From Zeugodacus cucurbitae (Eukaryota; Arthropoda; Insecta; Diptera; Tephritidae), in the NCBI RefSeq assembly GCF_028554725.1, contig NC_071667.1, forward strand, positions 35,049,501 through 35,113,500: a stretch of DNA of 64,000 nt. The letters run 5' to 3'. Below, piece after piece: positions 31,822 through 42,830 of the stretch. The position numbers and the translations under genes are program-made. Position 1 is the stretch's first letter, and each line of letters starts with the position of its first letter. The notes beneath the pieces are model-generated. The model was not told where the DNA came from, searched no databases, and was given only the letters and a program-made list of their open reading frames with translations.

Positions 31822-31855
31822 TGTGTGTTTGTGTGCTATCACAAACATAACGTAG
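31822..31855 (-). repeat. Duplicated locus X, copy 2, left part
   Basis: Reverse complement of 6282-6322. It joins the Helitron 5' end to the CCTAA tail of the adjacent LINE in the same order as copy 1, so the LINE-tail/locus-X boundary is shared by both copies. Confidence 0.85.
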
Positions 31856-34440
31856 GTTAGGTTAGGTTGGTCTGGTAGGCCTGCAGGCCACGCATAGACC
31901 AGTTATGGTCCTTTGCGATACCAGAATGGAGTGCCTTCACATGTTTCCTGAGTAGTAGTCATCGTTCAGGATGCCTTCGCCTGACATGAATTTTAATAGT
32001 TTATGAGGCTTCACTAACGATATATCCTCAAACTTATCGTATTGTGTGGCCCCTAAGTACCTAAAACGCTGTCTCGCTAACGCAGGTCAAACGCCAAGAG
32101 ATGCTCCACTGTTTCCTTGGTGCCCCGCTCTTGACATTTTTTGCATTCCTCCCGATCTGACAACCCCATCTTATAGACATGTGCCGCTACTAGGCTGTTA
32201 CTGGTAAGAATGCCAACCATGGTCCTACAGCCATTTCTATCGAGCTCCAGTAGGAACATTGGAACCTTTGCAGTTTTACACCCCGTTAGATCTTTCCAGC
32301 GAGATATGAGTTTTCTTGCCATGCACCTGTCTATGTCGCCGTACAGAATGTGCATTTGTTTACCGATCTTGATCATATTTCCGGGTGACAGCTGTACACC
32401 ACTCTAGGCAATCCCGTCTACGATTTCGTTGTCCTCTATGCCTTTATGGCCTGGCACCCAGTAGAGCCCATATTGGCGACCCTCTCCACCGCTGCTCTGC
32501 TGCCCAAGACACTTTTGGCCGATATTCGACACGAGGTTACTACCTTCATTGCTGCTTGTCTGTTTACGTATACGTTAATTTAATAGTATTGGGCTTGTGC
32601 GTTGAAGGCTAGCTCTGTTGCCTTCCCAATAGCAAAGACCTCTGCTTGAAATATACTGCAGTTTTTCAGCAGTTTGAAAGGTTTTTTATGCCTAATTCCG
32701 TACAGTATATTCCTGCTCCTACTTCCTCATCCATTTTAGAGCCATCCGTATAGATAGTTAAGGTGTTGCGTGTAGTTGCGGTGCCCTTGCACCAACCGTC
32801 CTTTTCTATGTTTACTGTGAATTCTCTTTCCCAGTTGTAAAATGGGACCAGATAGTCGGTGCCTGTCAGACTGTGATCTGTATGTAAATACCTGTCACCT
32901 GTTGAGATCAGTCGACCCGTCGATTTCGCAGCGCAGTTTTCGGCAAAGAGATTTATAGGTGGCAGGTTTAATACTCGTTCTAGAGCAGCCGTTGGAGTAG
33001 GCTTTGCGCTTTGGGTACCCGTTATACATAGCGCTGCAAGTCGCTGAACCTTTTCCATCGGCTTTCGATACGTAGATTTCCTAGTACACCGTAGAGCAGA
33101 ATTGGTCTCACTATTGCTGTGTAGCTGGCTTTCCTTACACTCTCCTCCACATTGTACTTCGGGAGCGGGAGCTCGGTCCTATTTAGCGAAGGGCCAGGTA
33201 TTTTCTACCTCCTAGTAAACACAGAAGGTCTGTATTTTCCGTATTGAGCCCCAGTCCCGCTAGCGTTGCCCAGTTTTTGACAGTGCTGGTCATTATACTG
33301 CTGACAGTGTGCAGACACTTTCCCGTTATTAAGATGGCGATATCATCCGCATAGGCTGTTACCTTGGGAGCTTTGTTTTCAAAATGTTTTAGCAAGTTGT
33401 TTACCACTAATGTCCATAAGAGTGGAGATACCACTCCGCCTTGCTTCCTTGGTCACACTGGCATCTTCCATTCTGCTTTTATCTTCCTAGAAATCAAGAG
33501 GTTTTTCACCCACCTTTGTATGACAGGCTCAACACCCATTGACTCAATACATCGCAGGATGGATTCCGTAGACACATTCTTGAATGTTCCCGAAATGTCC
33601 AGGAATGCTCCCAGAGCATATTCCTTGTATTCTAAAGCATTTTCAATGTTGTATACCAATGAATGGAGTGCAGTCTCTGCCTTTTGTGTACGCATGTTGT
33701 GATTTGGACAAGCTGCCAGGAGCTAGTATTTTCTCCATCGCCTTCAGAGTAGGTTGGATTGTTTTTACCTGCCTTCCGTATGGAAACCACCCTAGCCTCT
33801 CTCCATGAGTGCGGTACATAACCAACCCTTAGACATCCTCTGAATATCACTCGTAACCACGGCATGACCAGCTGCAGTGCGTTCTGTAGCAGGCTTGACT
33901 TTTGGCTTCTCAGCCTCCTCCTTCGTCTTCCTTTTCTTTGTTGGGGCTTTCGGTTCGCTCTCTGTCGACCGTTGCCTCTTTTCAGCAATATGAATTCGAG
34001 GCATTACACCAACTACGTGAGGCAAAGTGCGCTCGGGCGCTTTTCACCTCCTCTCTGGCCCAAGCCAACCGTTTCGTCTCCTCTTCGCTAAGGTTGGTCT
34101 TGCCTTCGAGTCGGTTACAAATGCCGACCGCCGCCTTGTATCGCGATTTGGCTTTTAACTCCTCCTTGCTGGGCTTCTTCCGGAGCCCTCTCTTGTTGCC
34201 AGAGTTGGAACCTTCGGTTGAATGCTGCGGAGAGCGAAGAAGCTCTTCTTCTTCTTTATCAGTATTTATGCTCACATGCGCAATCTTCATGTATTGCGGA
34301 ACCCGCGCGGTGCAAAGCTCGTCTGGCAGTAGCAGTACAACCAACGCAACCTGCTCCCGTTGCAGTGGAGGTGTGGCCGCTGGCGACACAGCTTGAAAAA
34401 TCGCTGAGCCTGTCGGTGGTAGCAGCCTCGTCTTAGACGG
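31852..34440 (-). mobile_element. RNase H-bearing LINE, 5'-truncated, internally deleted
   Basis: Read on the minus strand: a Lys/Glu-rich gag-like segment (34389-33982), a direct jump into the RT (33988-33632), the rest of the RT (33695-33183), RNase H (33058-32666) and the C-terminal tail (32376-32077), ending in CCTAACCTAACCTAC. The endonuclease is missing, so gag-like and RT sequences have been joined by deletion. Same family as 5776-6281 and probably close to 1-978. Confidence 0.87.
32077..34389 (-). pseudogene. LINE gag-like, RT and RNase H remnants
   Basis: Five frames on one strand. 34389-33982 is basic and helical (KSRYKAAVGICNRLEGKTNL, WAREEVKSARAHFASR). 33988-33632 joins this to the RT (VGYVPHSWREARVV, RKAGKNNPT). 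33695-33453 has TALHSLVYNIENALEYKEYA and GAFLDISGTF, where the usual Asp-Phe context for the first catalytic site is changed (GTF for GAF). 33434-33183 has SPLLWTLVVNNLL and the catalytic YADDIAIL. 33058-32666 has the RNase H start IYTDGSKMDEEVGAGIYC. 32376-32077 ends with CKKCQERGTKETVEHLL. At least four frameshifts or deletions separate them. Confidence 0.85.
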
Positions 34441-34955
34441 TTTAAAATAATATTAATCAAATAATTTAATTACCAAACACGACGCGATGTTGCATGAAAC
34501 TATAATGCCGAAAAAGTACACGTCTAGGTTTTTTCAAATTTGCATTACATCCAAAAATTGCGAGTTGTAGATCATGCTCTCTTCTCTCACAATCTCTCTC
34601 CTGTACTACTGCTTCTCTGCATTCTGGCGGTGTCTTGAATTAACTAGTTACTTATAATCCGGGATCGGCACCATCACAATCAATGCGATGCGCTTACTGT
34701 GGGACCAACAGAATCAACGGTCAAAAATATTCAGTCTGCTTGCAGAGGTTGAGCGAGCAAGTCGGCGCCGCAGGATTACAAAATACGAATATGTGTTCGT
34801 GCTAATAAATGTAAAAAATTAATGGTATTTTATATTTAGTAGAAATTTTATTAATTTTTTTTTTCATATATTTCTTCATTTATTGAATCTGCTCTTTGGA
34901 GCCTAGCAATAAGTTATAAAATCTTAATTCTAATTAAAACTAGACAAGCTCAACC
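34441..34955. other. AT-rich spacer with a possible ~165-bp MITE
   Basis: No gene. Two blocks, atgcgcttactgtgggacca (near 34688) and caaaatacgaatatgtg (near 34778), have close counterparts at 57385-57400 and 59625-59645, on either side of the Transib-like relic. The segment 34665-34830 may therefore be an internally deleted relative of that element. Confidence 0.4.
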
Positions 34956-34961
34956 AATTTA

Positions 34962-36031
34962 TTGAGTTGTTTTGGTGAAACGTTGCTCCTCAGTGTGCTG
35001 GCATATCTCTTCTTTTTATACGTGATTGATTACAAGAATGTAATAGAGCATGAGCCAATGGGTTTGGGTGATCTCGGAGTTTGGATAAATATTTATTTCT
35101 GCTGTTCCATGAGAATACCAAGATCTTTATGTAATTGTTCATTACGCATGTACCGAGCAGCAGAAGGGATCAGCAGAAGCAGAAAAAACAGCAAGTGCGC
35201 AACAACAAATCAGCAGGCAACATCAACCAAGGTCTCAGCAAACGAGCGGACAACAATGGAAAAACCAATGCAAGGTGAGCATGTACCAAAGAGAAAAGTA
35301 CAATCTGTACAGACTGGTATTGACCGCTACGTCAACATAAAAAGGAAATCAAGTCCTATCAAGACAGCGGTTAATGCCAAAAAGTTTCAACCCGCCACGC
35401 TTAATACAAATAAGCCTGGAAATTTAAATGGCAACAGATTTGCCATACTAAGCAATGGTTTGGACGACGATGCGAAGGGTGCCACCACAGTCGCGAATGC
35501 CAAGCCGCCGCCAATATATATATAAACTCAGTGAAATTGTAGGTACCAACAATTTTCATATCGTGCCTTTGAAAAAAGGCAAGATAGATGAAACTAAAAT
35601 ACAATCCTATATATATTGAGTCTTAGGTAGAATCTAATGATATCAAAGAAGCCCTTGAAGAATGCGGCTTTGGAATTAAAAATGTGGTAAATATCTTCAA
35701 TAGAAATAAAGTACCACAACCAATGTTTAAAATTGAATTGTTGCCAAACTCTAATCCAATAAAAAAGATTGAAACACACCCAATATACAATTTAAAATAT
35801 TTACTCCATCGTAGAATTACCGTTGAAGAACCTCATAAAAGAAATGGTCCGGTACAATGCTCTAACTGCCAAGAGTATGGGCATACCAAATCTTATTGCA
35901 CTCTACGCAGTGTTTGTGTGGTATGTGGTGATTTGCACCCAACATCAAAATGCACTCTTAAAAAAGAGGATACAAATAAAAAATGCAGTAATTGTGGAGG
36001 AAATCACACTGCCCTGTATATAAAGACTTGA
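34962..36031 (+). pseudogene. jockey-type ORF1 (gag-like), broken
   Basis: The frame 34962-35525 becomes recognisable from about residue 90: FQPATLNTNKPGNLNGNRFA, then ILSNGL and PPPIYI, the start of the jockey PRE/C2HC region. A frameshift and ~150 bp of decayed sequence follow. 35684-36031 then has HRRITVEEPHKR and three Cys/His clusters: CSNCQEYGHTKSYC (C-x2-C-x4-H-x4-C), CVVCGDLHPTSKC and CSNCGGNHTALY. These bind the element's RNA. The first ~60 residues of the upper frame are probably not authentic. Confidence 0.82.
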
Positions 36032-36109
36032 AATCAAAATTGTCACTGGGAATTCAAGCTCGTCGTCACCAAATGTTGAATATCCCTCGTAACGAAAATG
36101 TAGTAATAC

Positions 36110-37430
36110 TGTAGTATATACTGTCCACCTCGTTTTAAAATTACAGACTGCGAATTTAAAGATTTTTTTGGAACGCTAGGTCCAAGATTTCTAGCAGGTG
36201 GTGATTACAATGCAAAACACATGTACTGTGGCTCACGTCTTATTAATCCGAAAGGACGACAGCTATACTACACTATTATAAATAAGCACAATAACCTTGA
36301 TATAATATCTCCTGGTAAGCCGACATACTGACCCAGTGATAGAAACAAAATACCAGACTTAATAGATTTTGCTGTAGTCAAAAATATAGATAGATCGCTA
36401 ATAACAGTAGATACATGTATTGACTTATGTTCTGATCATTCTCCTGTACTTATAAAGTTATGCGATAGTTGAGCCAAAAGTATCTCTAACATCTTTTAAA
36501 ACTAACTGGTTGAAATATAGAAAATATATCAGTAGCCACATTAATATCGATTTAAAAAAAGTACAAGAAGAGATATTGATGAAAGCGTAATGGAATTCAA
36601 TGATGTAATAACTAATGCAGCTGTCTTACCAACACCTAAAAGAAAAGTTAAGGTTTGCAGATTTTATATCAGAAGAACGAGCAATATGGGCCGGTGTACC
36701 TCACGGCAGTGTATTAGGCCCTACTCTGTACATAATATATACAGCAGATATTCCAATAGCTAATAACGTATTGACATCCACTTTTGCGCATAACACAGCC
36801 ATAGTAAGCCGAAACAAATGCCCCATTAGAGCATCAAGAGTATTAGAGGAGCACTTAACTTGTGTCGAAGAATGGCTAGCCATCTGGCGTATAAAAATTA
36901 ATGAGCAAAAATGCAAGCATGTTACATTTTCTCTAAGACCAGAAACATGTCGGACTGTTGAAATAAACAATGTATTAGTACCCCAAGCGAATGAAGTAAC
37001 TTATCTTGGGATTCACCTGGATCGAAGGCTTACGTTGCGGAAACATATAGCGAGTAAAGTAACTTGCATGAAGTTAATAGCAGCAAATTTAAATTGGCTT
37101 CTAAACAAAAATTCTAAACTTAGCCTAGGCAACAAAGTCCTGTTATACAATGCAATCATAAAACCGATTTGAATGTTTGGTATTCAACTGTGGGGTACGA
37201 CATGTGCAACCAACATTGATATAATTCAGAGATTCCAATCTAAAATGCTTAGAACAATAACGGGTTCACCATGGTACATGCGTAATGAAAATATTCATAA
37301 GGATCTTGATATTCCTATGGTAAAGAAGAAAATAGAGGACAGCAGAAAGAAATATATTTCTAAATTCGTGAACATCCAAACCCATTGGCAAATGCCTTGG
37401 TACATTCCAATCAAACTCGTTTAAAAAGAG
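36110..37430 (+). pseudogene. jockey-type ORF2 endonuclease/RT remnants
   Basis: 36150-36460 encodes GGDYNAKHMYCGSRLINPKG and ends with the endonuclease motif CSDHSPVLIKL, with one stop after SPGKPTY. After a deletion, 36615-37172 gives the RT palm: WAGVPHGSVLGPTLYIIYTA, then TFAHNTAIVSR where the catalytic YADD/FADD is changed to FAHN, then VTYLGIHLDRRLTLRKHI. 37173-37424 continues with IQLWGTTCATNIDIIQRFQS. Loss of the Asp pair and several stops mark it as dead. Confidence 0.83.
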
Positions 37431-37734
37431 CAACGTTCTACCAAAAAGCTCAAACACATTCTTGAGCTTCCTTAGTTGTAAATTGATTTAAGATTTTAAT
37501 ACTTATTGTTAGGCTTTAAACAAAGCAGATTCAATAAATAAAGAAATATTGAAAAAAAAATGTACCTTGGTGAGCACGTGGTTGTTCTAAGCATTTTTGA
37601 TTGGAATCTCTGAATAATATCGATATTGGTTGCACAGGTCGTACCCCACAGTTGAATGTCGTACATCCAAATCGGCTTTATGACCGCGTTGTATAATAGA
37701 ACTTTGTTGTCTAGGCTAAGTTTTGAATTTTTAT

Positions 37735-38672
37735 TTAAAAGCCAAGTGAATTTTTATTTAAAAGTAAATGTGCTGCTCTTATCTTCATGCAGGTTATTTT
37801 GCTCGATATGTGTTTTCTCCACGTGACCCTTCTATCCAAGTGAATACCAAGATATGTTACTTCAGTCGCTTGGGGTAATAAAATATTGTTCATTTTAACT
37901 GCCGGGTACGTTTTTGGTTTTAGAGAAAATGTAACATGCTTGCACTTCTGTTCATTTACATTTATACGCCAGTTTGGTAGCCATTCTTCGACAAAAATCA
38001 AATGCTCTCCTAATACTCTTGATGCTCTAATTGGGAATTTGTTTCGGCTTACTAAAGCTGTGTCATCCGCAAAAGTTGATGTCAAAACATTACTAGCTGT
38101 TGGAAGGTCTGCAGTTTATATTATGTATAGAGTTGGCCCTAAAACACTGCCCAGCTCTTATTGGTCGTTCTTCAGATGTGAACATTGACAGTAAACTTTC
38201 TATTTTTTAAATAAGACTCCAAGGTTTTATGCATTTCGAGAGGTAAGCTTTTTTTAATCTTATATAAAAGCCCGTCATGTCACACTTTATCGAACGCCTG
38301 AGCCACATCTAGAAATATAGCAGAACAGTACTCTCTATACTCGAACGCCCTTCTGATTTCGTTAGTAATTTTATTTACTTGTTCTACAGTTCCATGTTTT
38401 GCACGAAAACCGAATTGGTGCGTTGGTATTACATTATTTTCATGGAGGAAAGGAGACATCTTTGATAGTAACACTTTTTCAAATATTTTAGAAAGACAGG
38501 GTAGAAGACTGATTGGTCTGTATGAAGACGGCTGTGTCAAGTCTTTACCCGGTTTCTCTATCATGATGATCTGCGACTTTTTCCATGAAATTGGATAGTA
38601 CCCGAAACTGAAAATAGCGTTAAAGAGCAAGGAGAGCACTGTTAAAGCAATATTTGGTAACTCAATTAGCAT
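37735..38672 (-). pseudogene. jockey-type RT, copy B
   Basis: 38672-38280 carries IIMIEKPGKDLTQPSSYRPI, then SLLPCLSKIFEKVLLSKM and CSAIFLDVAQAFDKV (first catalytic Asp). A frameshift separates it from 38130-37735, which has STFADDTALVSRNKF (catalytic FADD intact), NINEQKCKHVTF-like VNEQKCKHVTFSL and VTYLGIHLDRRVTWRKHI. This copy retains the RT part that copy A has lost. Confidence 0.85.
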
Positions 38673-38897
38673 TTTTGGAGTAAATTTATCGTGTCCTGCC
38701 GACTTTTTTGGATTCAGCTCTTTTATGATTTTAATAATTTCAGAAGATGACGTTTGAATAGACCCAAGCGACTCGTTAGCGCTATTGGAGATGAATGGCA
38801 GCTTAAAGCTGTTCTTTAGCTGAGTAGAAGGGGAGCGATTTAACTGCCATTCACGTCTAGCTCGCCTTTTTTCATTTACAAGCTTTTCTATTTCATT

Positions 38898-39205
38898 ATT
38901 AGTGAGTTTTCAGCGGCTAATCGGTTTGTTGTTTCTTTTTGGTGTTGCTATGACAGCTGCATTTGATATTACATCATTAAATTCTCTTATACCTACATCA
39001 ATTTCTCTTTCTGTATCTATTTTTACGTCAATATTATGCCGGTATTCTGCTTGTTATTAGTGAGTTTTCAGCGGCTAATCGGTTTATTGTTTCTTTTTGG
39101 TGTTGCTATGACAGCTGCATTTGATATTACATCATTAAATTCTCTTATACCTTCATCAATTTCTCTTTCTGTATCTATTTTTACGTCAATATTATGCCGG
39201 TATTC
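38898..39205. repeat. 154-bp tandem duplication in jockey copy B
   Basis: The segment starting ttattagtgagttttcagcg (38898) recurs at 39052 with about two substitutions. It is noncoding in its present state. Confidence 0.9.
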
Positions 39206-39433
39206 TGCTTGTCACAATTGTGTCATGTCTCTATTTGAGACAATTGCGAATTGGCGACCCTGTTAGTCAGGATGTATCATTTTGGTATTCTGGTTGATAC
39301 AGTCAGAAAAATATTCACCAACTAGTGTGGTGAAAAGAAGAGCAAGCAATCAGCTGTTTAGTTTAGCTGATTAGTGATGAGTGCATATGCATGCAATGAT
39401 AATTTATGAATTGATTGCACGCAATTAGATATT

Positions 39434-40630
39434 TATACTCTCGCAACAAAAGTTGATAAAGAGAGTATTATAGTTTTGTCCACATAACGGTTGTTTGTAA
39501 GTCCTAAAACTAAAAGAGTTAGATATAGGGTTATATATACTAAATTGATCAGGGTGACGAGTAAAGTTCAAATCCGGATGTCTGTCTGTCCGTCCGTGCA
39601 AGCTGTAACTTGAGTAAAAATTGTGATATCTTAATGAAACTTGGAACACGTATTGCTTGGCACCATAAGAAGGTTAAGTTCGAAAATGGGCGGAATCGAA
39701 TCACTGCCACGCCCACAAAATGGTGAAAACCGAAAACACATAGTGCCATAACTAAGCTATAAATAAAGCTATGGAAATAAAATTTGGTATGAAGGATCGC
39801 ACTATGAAGGGGCATATTTGGATGTAATTTTTTTTGGGGAAGCGGGGCGTGGCCCCGATCCCTACTAAGTTTTTTGTACATATCTCGCAAACCAATGGAA
39901 CTATGTAAACCAAACTTGCAGTCGTTTTTTTAGCCACTTCCTAATACAGTCCAAATATTAAAGAAATCGGATAATAACCACGCCCACCTCCCATGCAAAA
40001 GTTAGGTTGAAAATTACTAAAAGTGGGTTAACTCACTAACGAAAAACGTCGGAAACACTAAATTTCACATAAGAAATGGCAGATCAAAGCTGCACTCAGA
40101 TTTTTTTACAAAATGGAAAATGGGCGTGGCGTCGCCCACTTATGGGTCAAAAACCATATCTCAGGAACTACTCTACCGATTTCAATGGAACTTGGTTTGT
40201 AATAGTTTCCTTACATCCCAATGATATGGTATGAAAATAGGCCAAATTGCTTCACAACCACGTCTATTTCCTATATACCAGAACTTTGAAGACGATCTGA
40301 ATCGTTTACTTTACAATATAAAAAGTAAGCACTAGTGAAGATATCGGTGCAGAACTTTGCATAAATATTATGTTAATAGTGTGAGAGCCTCATTCTAAAA
40401 ATCGCCGAAATCGGACCATAGGTTTTTAAGGCCCCATATATCGAACACGAGGACATCGGTGCTTCTAACCTAATATTATGGTTTCCAACTTTCAATGGAC
40501 TTTATACAATATATATGACGAATATGTGGGTCAAATTGTGTATTATATAATATAAATAAAGTTAAATAAATAAATTGCGAGAGTATAAAATATTCGGTTA
40601 CACCCGAACTTAGCCCTTCCTTACTTGTTT
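39434..40630. repeat. Dispersed repeat, 'tatactctcgcaac' to 'gagagtataaaat'
   Basis: Complete copy of a ~1.2-kb noncoding repeat. It begins tatactctcgcaacaaaag and ends with gcgagagtataaaatattcg plus acccgaacttagcccttcc, so its outer ends are short inverted repeats. The interior is dotted with cacgcccac motifs. Truncated copies lie at 1340-1535, 30500-30660 and 46121-46490. I cannot name the family. Confidence 0.7.
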
Positions 40631-41207
40631 GAAATCAAATTTCCCCAAAAAATTACTTGTAAATAATTGCATAATACAATTATTGAAAAAAATATACTCA
40701 AATAGTTTATAATAAATGTGTAATGTATGTATTTTATCTGAATCAATTGTTAATTAAATAAGAAAAATTTGAACAACACAATAATCGATAAATACATGTG
40801 CTCATCCTTAAATTTTAGCATAATGGAGAAGGAACGTAAGTAATTTTAAACAATATAAATTGTATTGTTTTATACTGTATAATTTTAAATAAAATAAAAT
40901 TCCAAACCGGAACGCTAACCAGACCGCTCGTCAAATTATGCTTTCTGCCAAACGCCGAAGATAAAGAAACGTAAATATACTCGAAACCGAATGTTAATTA
41001 ATAAATCGTTAAAACAGATAAACCGCTTACAAACTCGAAACCTCGAACATCAAAAAACGCCATAAAACCCTAACATAAATGTCCGATAAGAAATAACAAT
41101 CTATGCATGCCACATAACGTGGCACTCATGTTCATATTATTGTAGACTCCACAATACATATAACTAATATAACAATTTTTCTATACAGAGCAATGTATGT
41201 GATTGGC
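40631..41207. other. AT-rich spacer, no gene recognised
   Basis: No supportable ORF or repeat end. A moderately GC-richer patch at 40915-41080 has stops in all frames. Confidence 0.5.
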
Positions 41208-41972
41208 GTTGCAACCGTTTAGCCGGTTATAGCCGAATCGACGATAGTGCGCCACCTGTCTCTCTCCTTTGCAGTTCGGCGCCAGTTGGAGATCCCAAGT
41301 GTAACCAGGTCGCTCTCCACCTGGTCCCTCCAACGGAGTGGAGGCCTTCCCCTTCCTCGGCTTCCTCCGGCGGGTACTGCATCGAACACTTTCAGGGCTG
41401 GAGTGTTTTCGTCCATTCGGACAACATGACCTAGCCAGCGTAGCCGCTGTCTTTTTATTCGCTGAACTATGTCAATGTCGTCGTATAACTCGTACAGCTC
41501 ATCGTTCCATCGTCTGCGGTATTCGCCGTTGCCAATGTTCTGAGGACCATAAATCTTGCGCAAAATTTTCCTCTCGAAAACTCTTAGTGTCGTCTCATCT
41601 GATGTTGACATCGTCCAAGCTTCTGCACCGTAAAGCAGGACGGGAATGATAAGTGACTTGTAGAGCTTGATTTTGGTTCGTCGAGAGAGGACTTTACTGT
41701 TCAATTGCCTACTCAGTCCAAAGTAGCACCTGTTGGCAAGAGTTATTCTGCGCTGGATTTCGAGGCTGACATTGTTCGTGTTGTTGATGCTGGTTCCCAG
41801 GTATACGAAATTATCTACGACCTCGAAGTTATGACTGTCAACAGTGACGTGGGAGCCAAGACGCGAATGCGCCGACTGTTTGTTTGATGACAGGAGATAT
41901 TTCGTCTTGTCCTCATTCACCTCCAGACCCATTCGCTTCGCCTCCTTATCCATGCGGGAAAAAGCAGAACAA
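41208..41972 (-). mobile_element. RTE-type LINE 3' fragment, minus strand
   Basis: Carries the last ~750 bp of the RTE family seen at 53276-56500, ending ggcgttgcaaccgtttagcc-like on the minus strand. It is 5'-truncated at about 41972, next to an unrelated gag-like ORF. Confidence 0.9.
41219..41972 (-). pseudogene. RTE ORF2 C-terminal region (open)
   Basis: The frame is uninterrupted from CSAFSRMDKEAKRMGLEVNE through NFVYLGTSINNTNNVSLEIQ, LLYGAEAWTMSTSDETTLRV, RQRLRWLGHVVRMDENTPAL, GGSRGRGRPPLRWRDQVESD to a stop after TIVDSAITG. This is the thumb/connection and C-terminal tail after the YADD box. The tail is better preserved than in the longer copy, which has a stop after RPPLR. The N-terminal 35 residues of the full frame (to 42082) come from the neighbouring gene read backwards. 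Truncated, so not functional. Confidence 0.88.
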
Positions 41973-41976
41973 ACAA

Positions 41977-42635
41977 GCAATATGGACGTAGAAATGGCAT
42001 CACCATCAACGCCAACCATGCGTTCGGTTGTTCCCGCTCCGCGCCCTGGAACTGCCCCAATCGCAGCACGCCGGACCACCATTCCAACCGCCGTGCCTCA
42101 ACCAACAACAGGCACCACCGCGCCAACGGCCCCGGGCAATAGCATGGCTTCAACACCAGCATCACCCGCACTAACAGCGGATTTGCAGCGCATTCGATGC
42201 CCATTGTGTCGACGCCCGCATCGACTATCGCACTGCGGCATTTTTAAAGGCATGCCACCGATGTAACGCCAACAAGTTGCACAAGCACACGGCTATTGCC
42301 TAAATTGCCTGGGAACTACTCACGCAACGCAGGAGTGCCCGTCCAACAATCGCTGCCAAATCTGTGTGCGTTCGCATCACACGCTGCTGCACCGCACTAC
42401 CAGACGCGACGCAGGGCGACAAGCGGCTCCTCGCACCAGTGATAACATCAGGCGTTCTCAAAGAGCGCCTTTGATACAATACCGCCGGCGTGGACCCCCG
42501 TCTGCAGAATCCCGTCACTGGCAACACCGTGCCACATCAGCACGACGTCAGCAGCCTAGGCCGCACTCCCGCCGGTCAACAGGCCTCAGCAGCGTCGTAG
42601 CCACGCTACAGCAGCTACAGCGGCTTCTAGGCTAA
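41977..42635 (+). pseudogene. Gag-like ORF with Cys/His clusters (BEL/Pao-like)
   Basis: A Pro/Thr/Ala-rich N terminus (TAPIAARRTTIPTAVPQPTT) is followed by RIRCPLCRRPHRLSHCGIFK. After a stop at 42264 the frame continues with GYCLNCLGTTHATQECPSNN and CQICVRSHHTLLHRTTRRDA, ending ATLQQLQRLLG-stop. The spacing C-x2-C...H-x4-C, NCL-H-C and C-x2-C...HHTLLH is that of BEL/Pao-type gag zinc knuckles. The stop is followed within 30 bp by a purine-rich aggggggccggga and then TG, like a polypurine tract before an LTR. Confidence 0.68.
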
Positions 42636-42658
42636 ATATTCGCCTAGGGGGGCCGGGA

Positions 42659-42830
42659 TGGCTAAATGAGTCTGAAGGAAGACGCACAGCCAAGTCATTT
42701 CACCACACAGAAACACACCAATCACCACATAATCAAAAGCACCACACTGATACGTTACATTCACCTCATCACGAGAGAGAACACCACACACACACACACA
42801 CACAAACATACACATACATCAACATCCCGG
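42659..42830 (+). mobile_element. LTR-like end with (AC)n, interrupted by LINE
   Basis: Starts TGGCTAAATGAGTCTGAAGG immediately after the purine-rich tract. It contains a CA/ACAT repeat (cacacacacacaaacataca) into which the R1-type LINE below is joined. The inverted copy at 45900-46070 ends at precisely the same TG, and a diverged relative ends at 48203 (minus). The exact repeated boundary supports this being an LTR terminus, but the other LTR edge is not visible. Confidence 0.55.

Larger units (their letters stand above)
34960..37560 (+). mobile_element. jockey-clade LINE, copy A, with poly(A)
   Basis: Gag-like ORF1, endonuclease and RT remnants follow in order and end with aataaataaagaaatattg and A9. 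The RT fingers and first catalytic region are deleted (near 36590-36660). No RNase H, as expected for jockey. Copies B (37561-39240, minus) and C (49985-51960, minus) are relatives and supply the missing parts. Confidence 0.85.
37561..39240 (-). mobile_element. jockey-clade LINE, copy B (minus), truncated both ends
   Basis: It lies directly against the poly(A) of copy A, in opposite orientation, and begins within the post-RT region. It runs back through the RT and the linker before it. An internal 154-bp tandem duplication is at 38898-39205. The two copies are related but clearly diverged, so the tail-to-tail arrangement reflects separate insertions rather than a fresh inverted duplication. 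Confidence 0.83.

Noticed and set aside
33864..34436. Plus-strand Ser/Leu-rich ORFs opposite the LINE at 32-34 kb
   Set aside because: They are antisense shadows of the gag-like frame, whose motifs read on the minus strand.
41973..42082. N terminus of the 287-residue minus-strand RTE frame
   Set aside because: It reads backwards through the gag-like ORF. RTE similarity starts only at CSAFSRMDKEAKRMGLEV.
42785..42830. (AC)n run as an independent microsatellite feature
   Set aside because: It is part of the LTR-like sequence, recurs in the inverted copy, and is better understood as the LINE's target.
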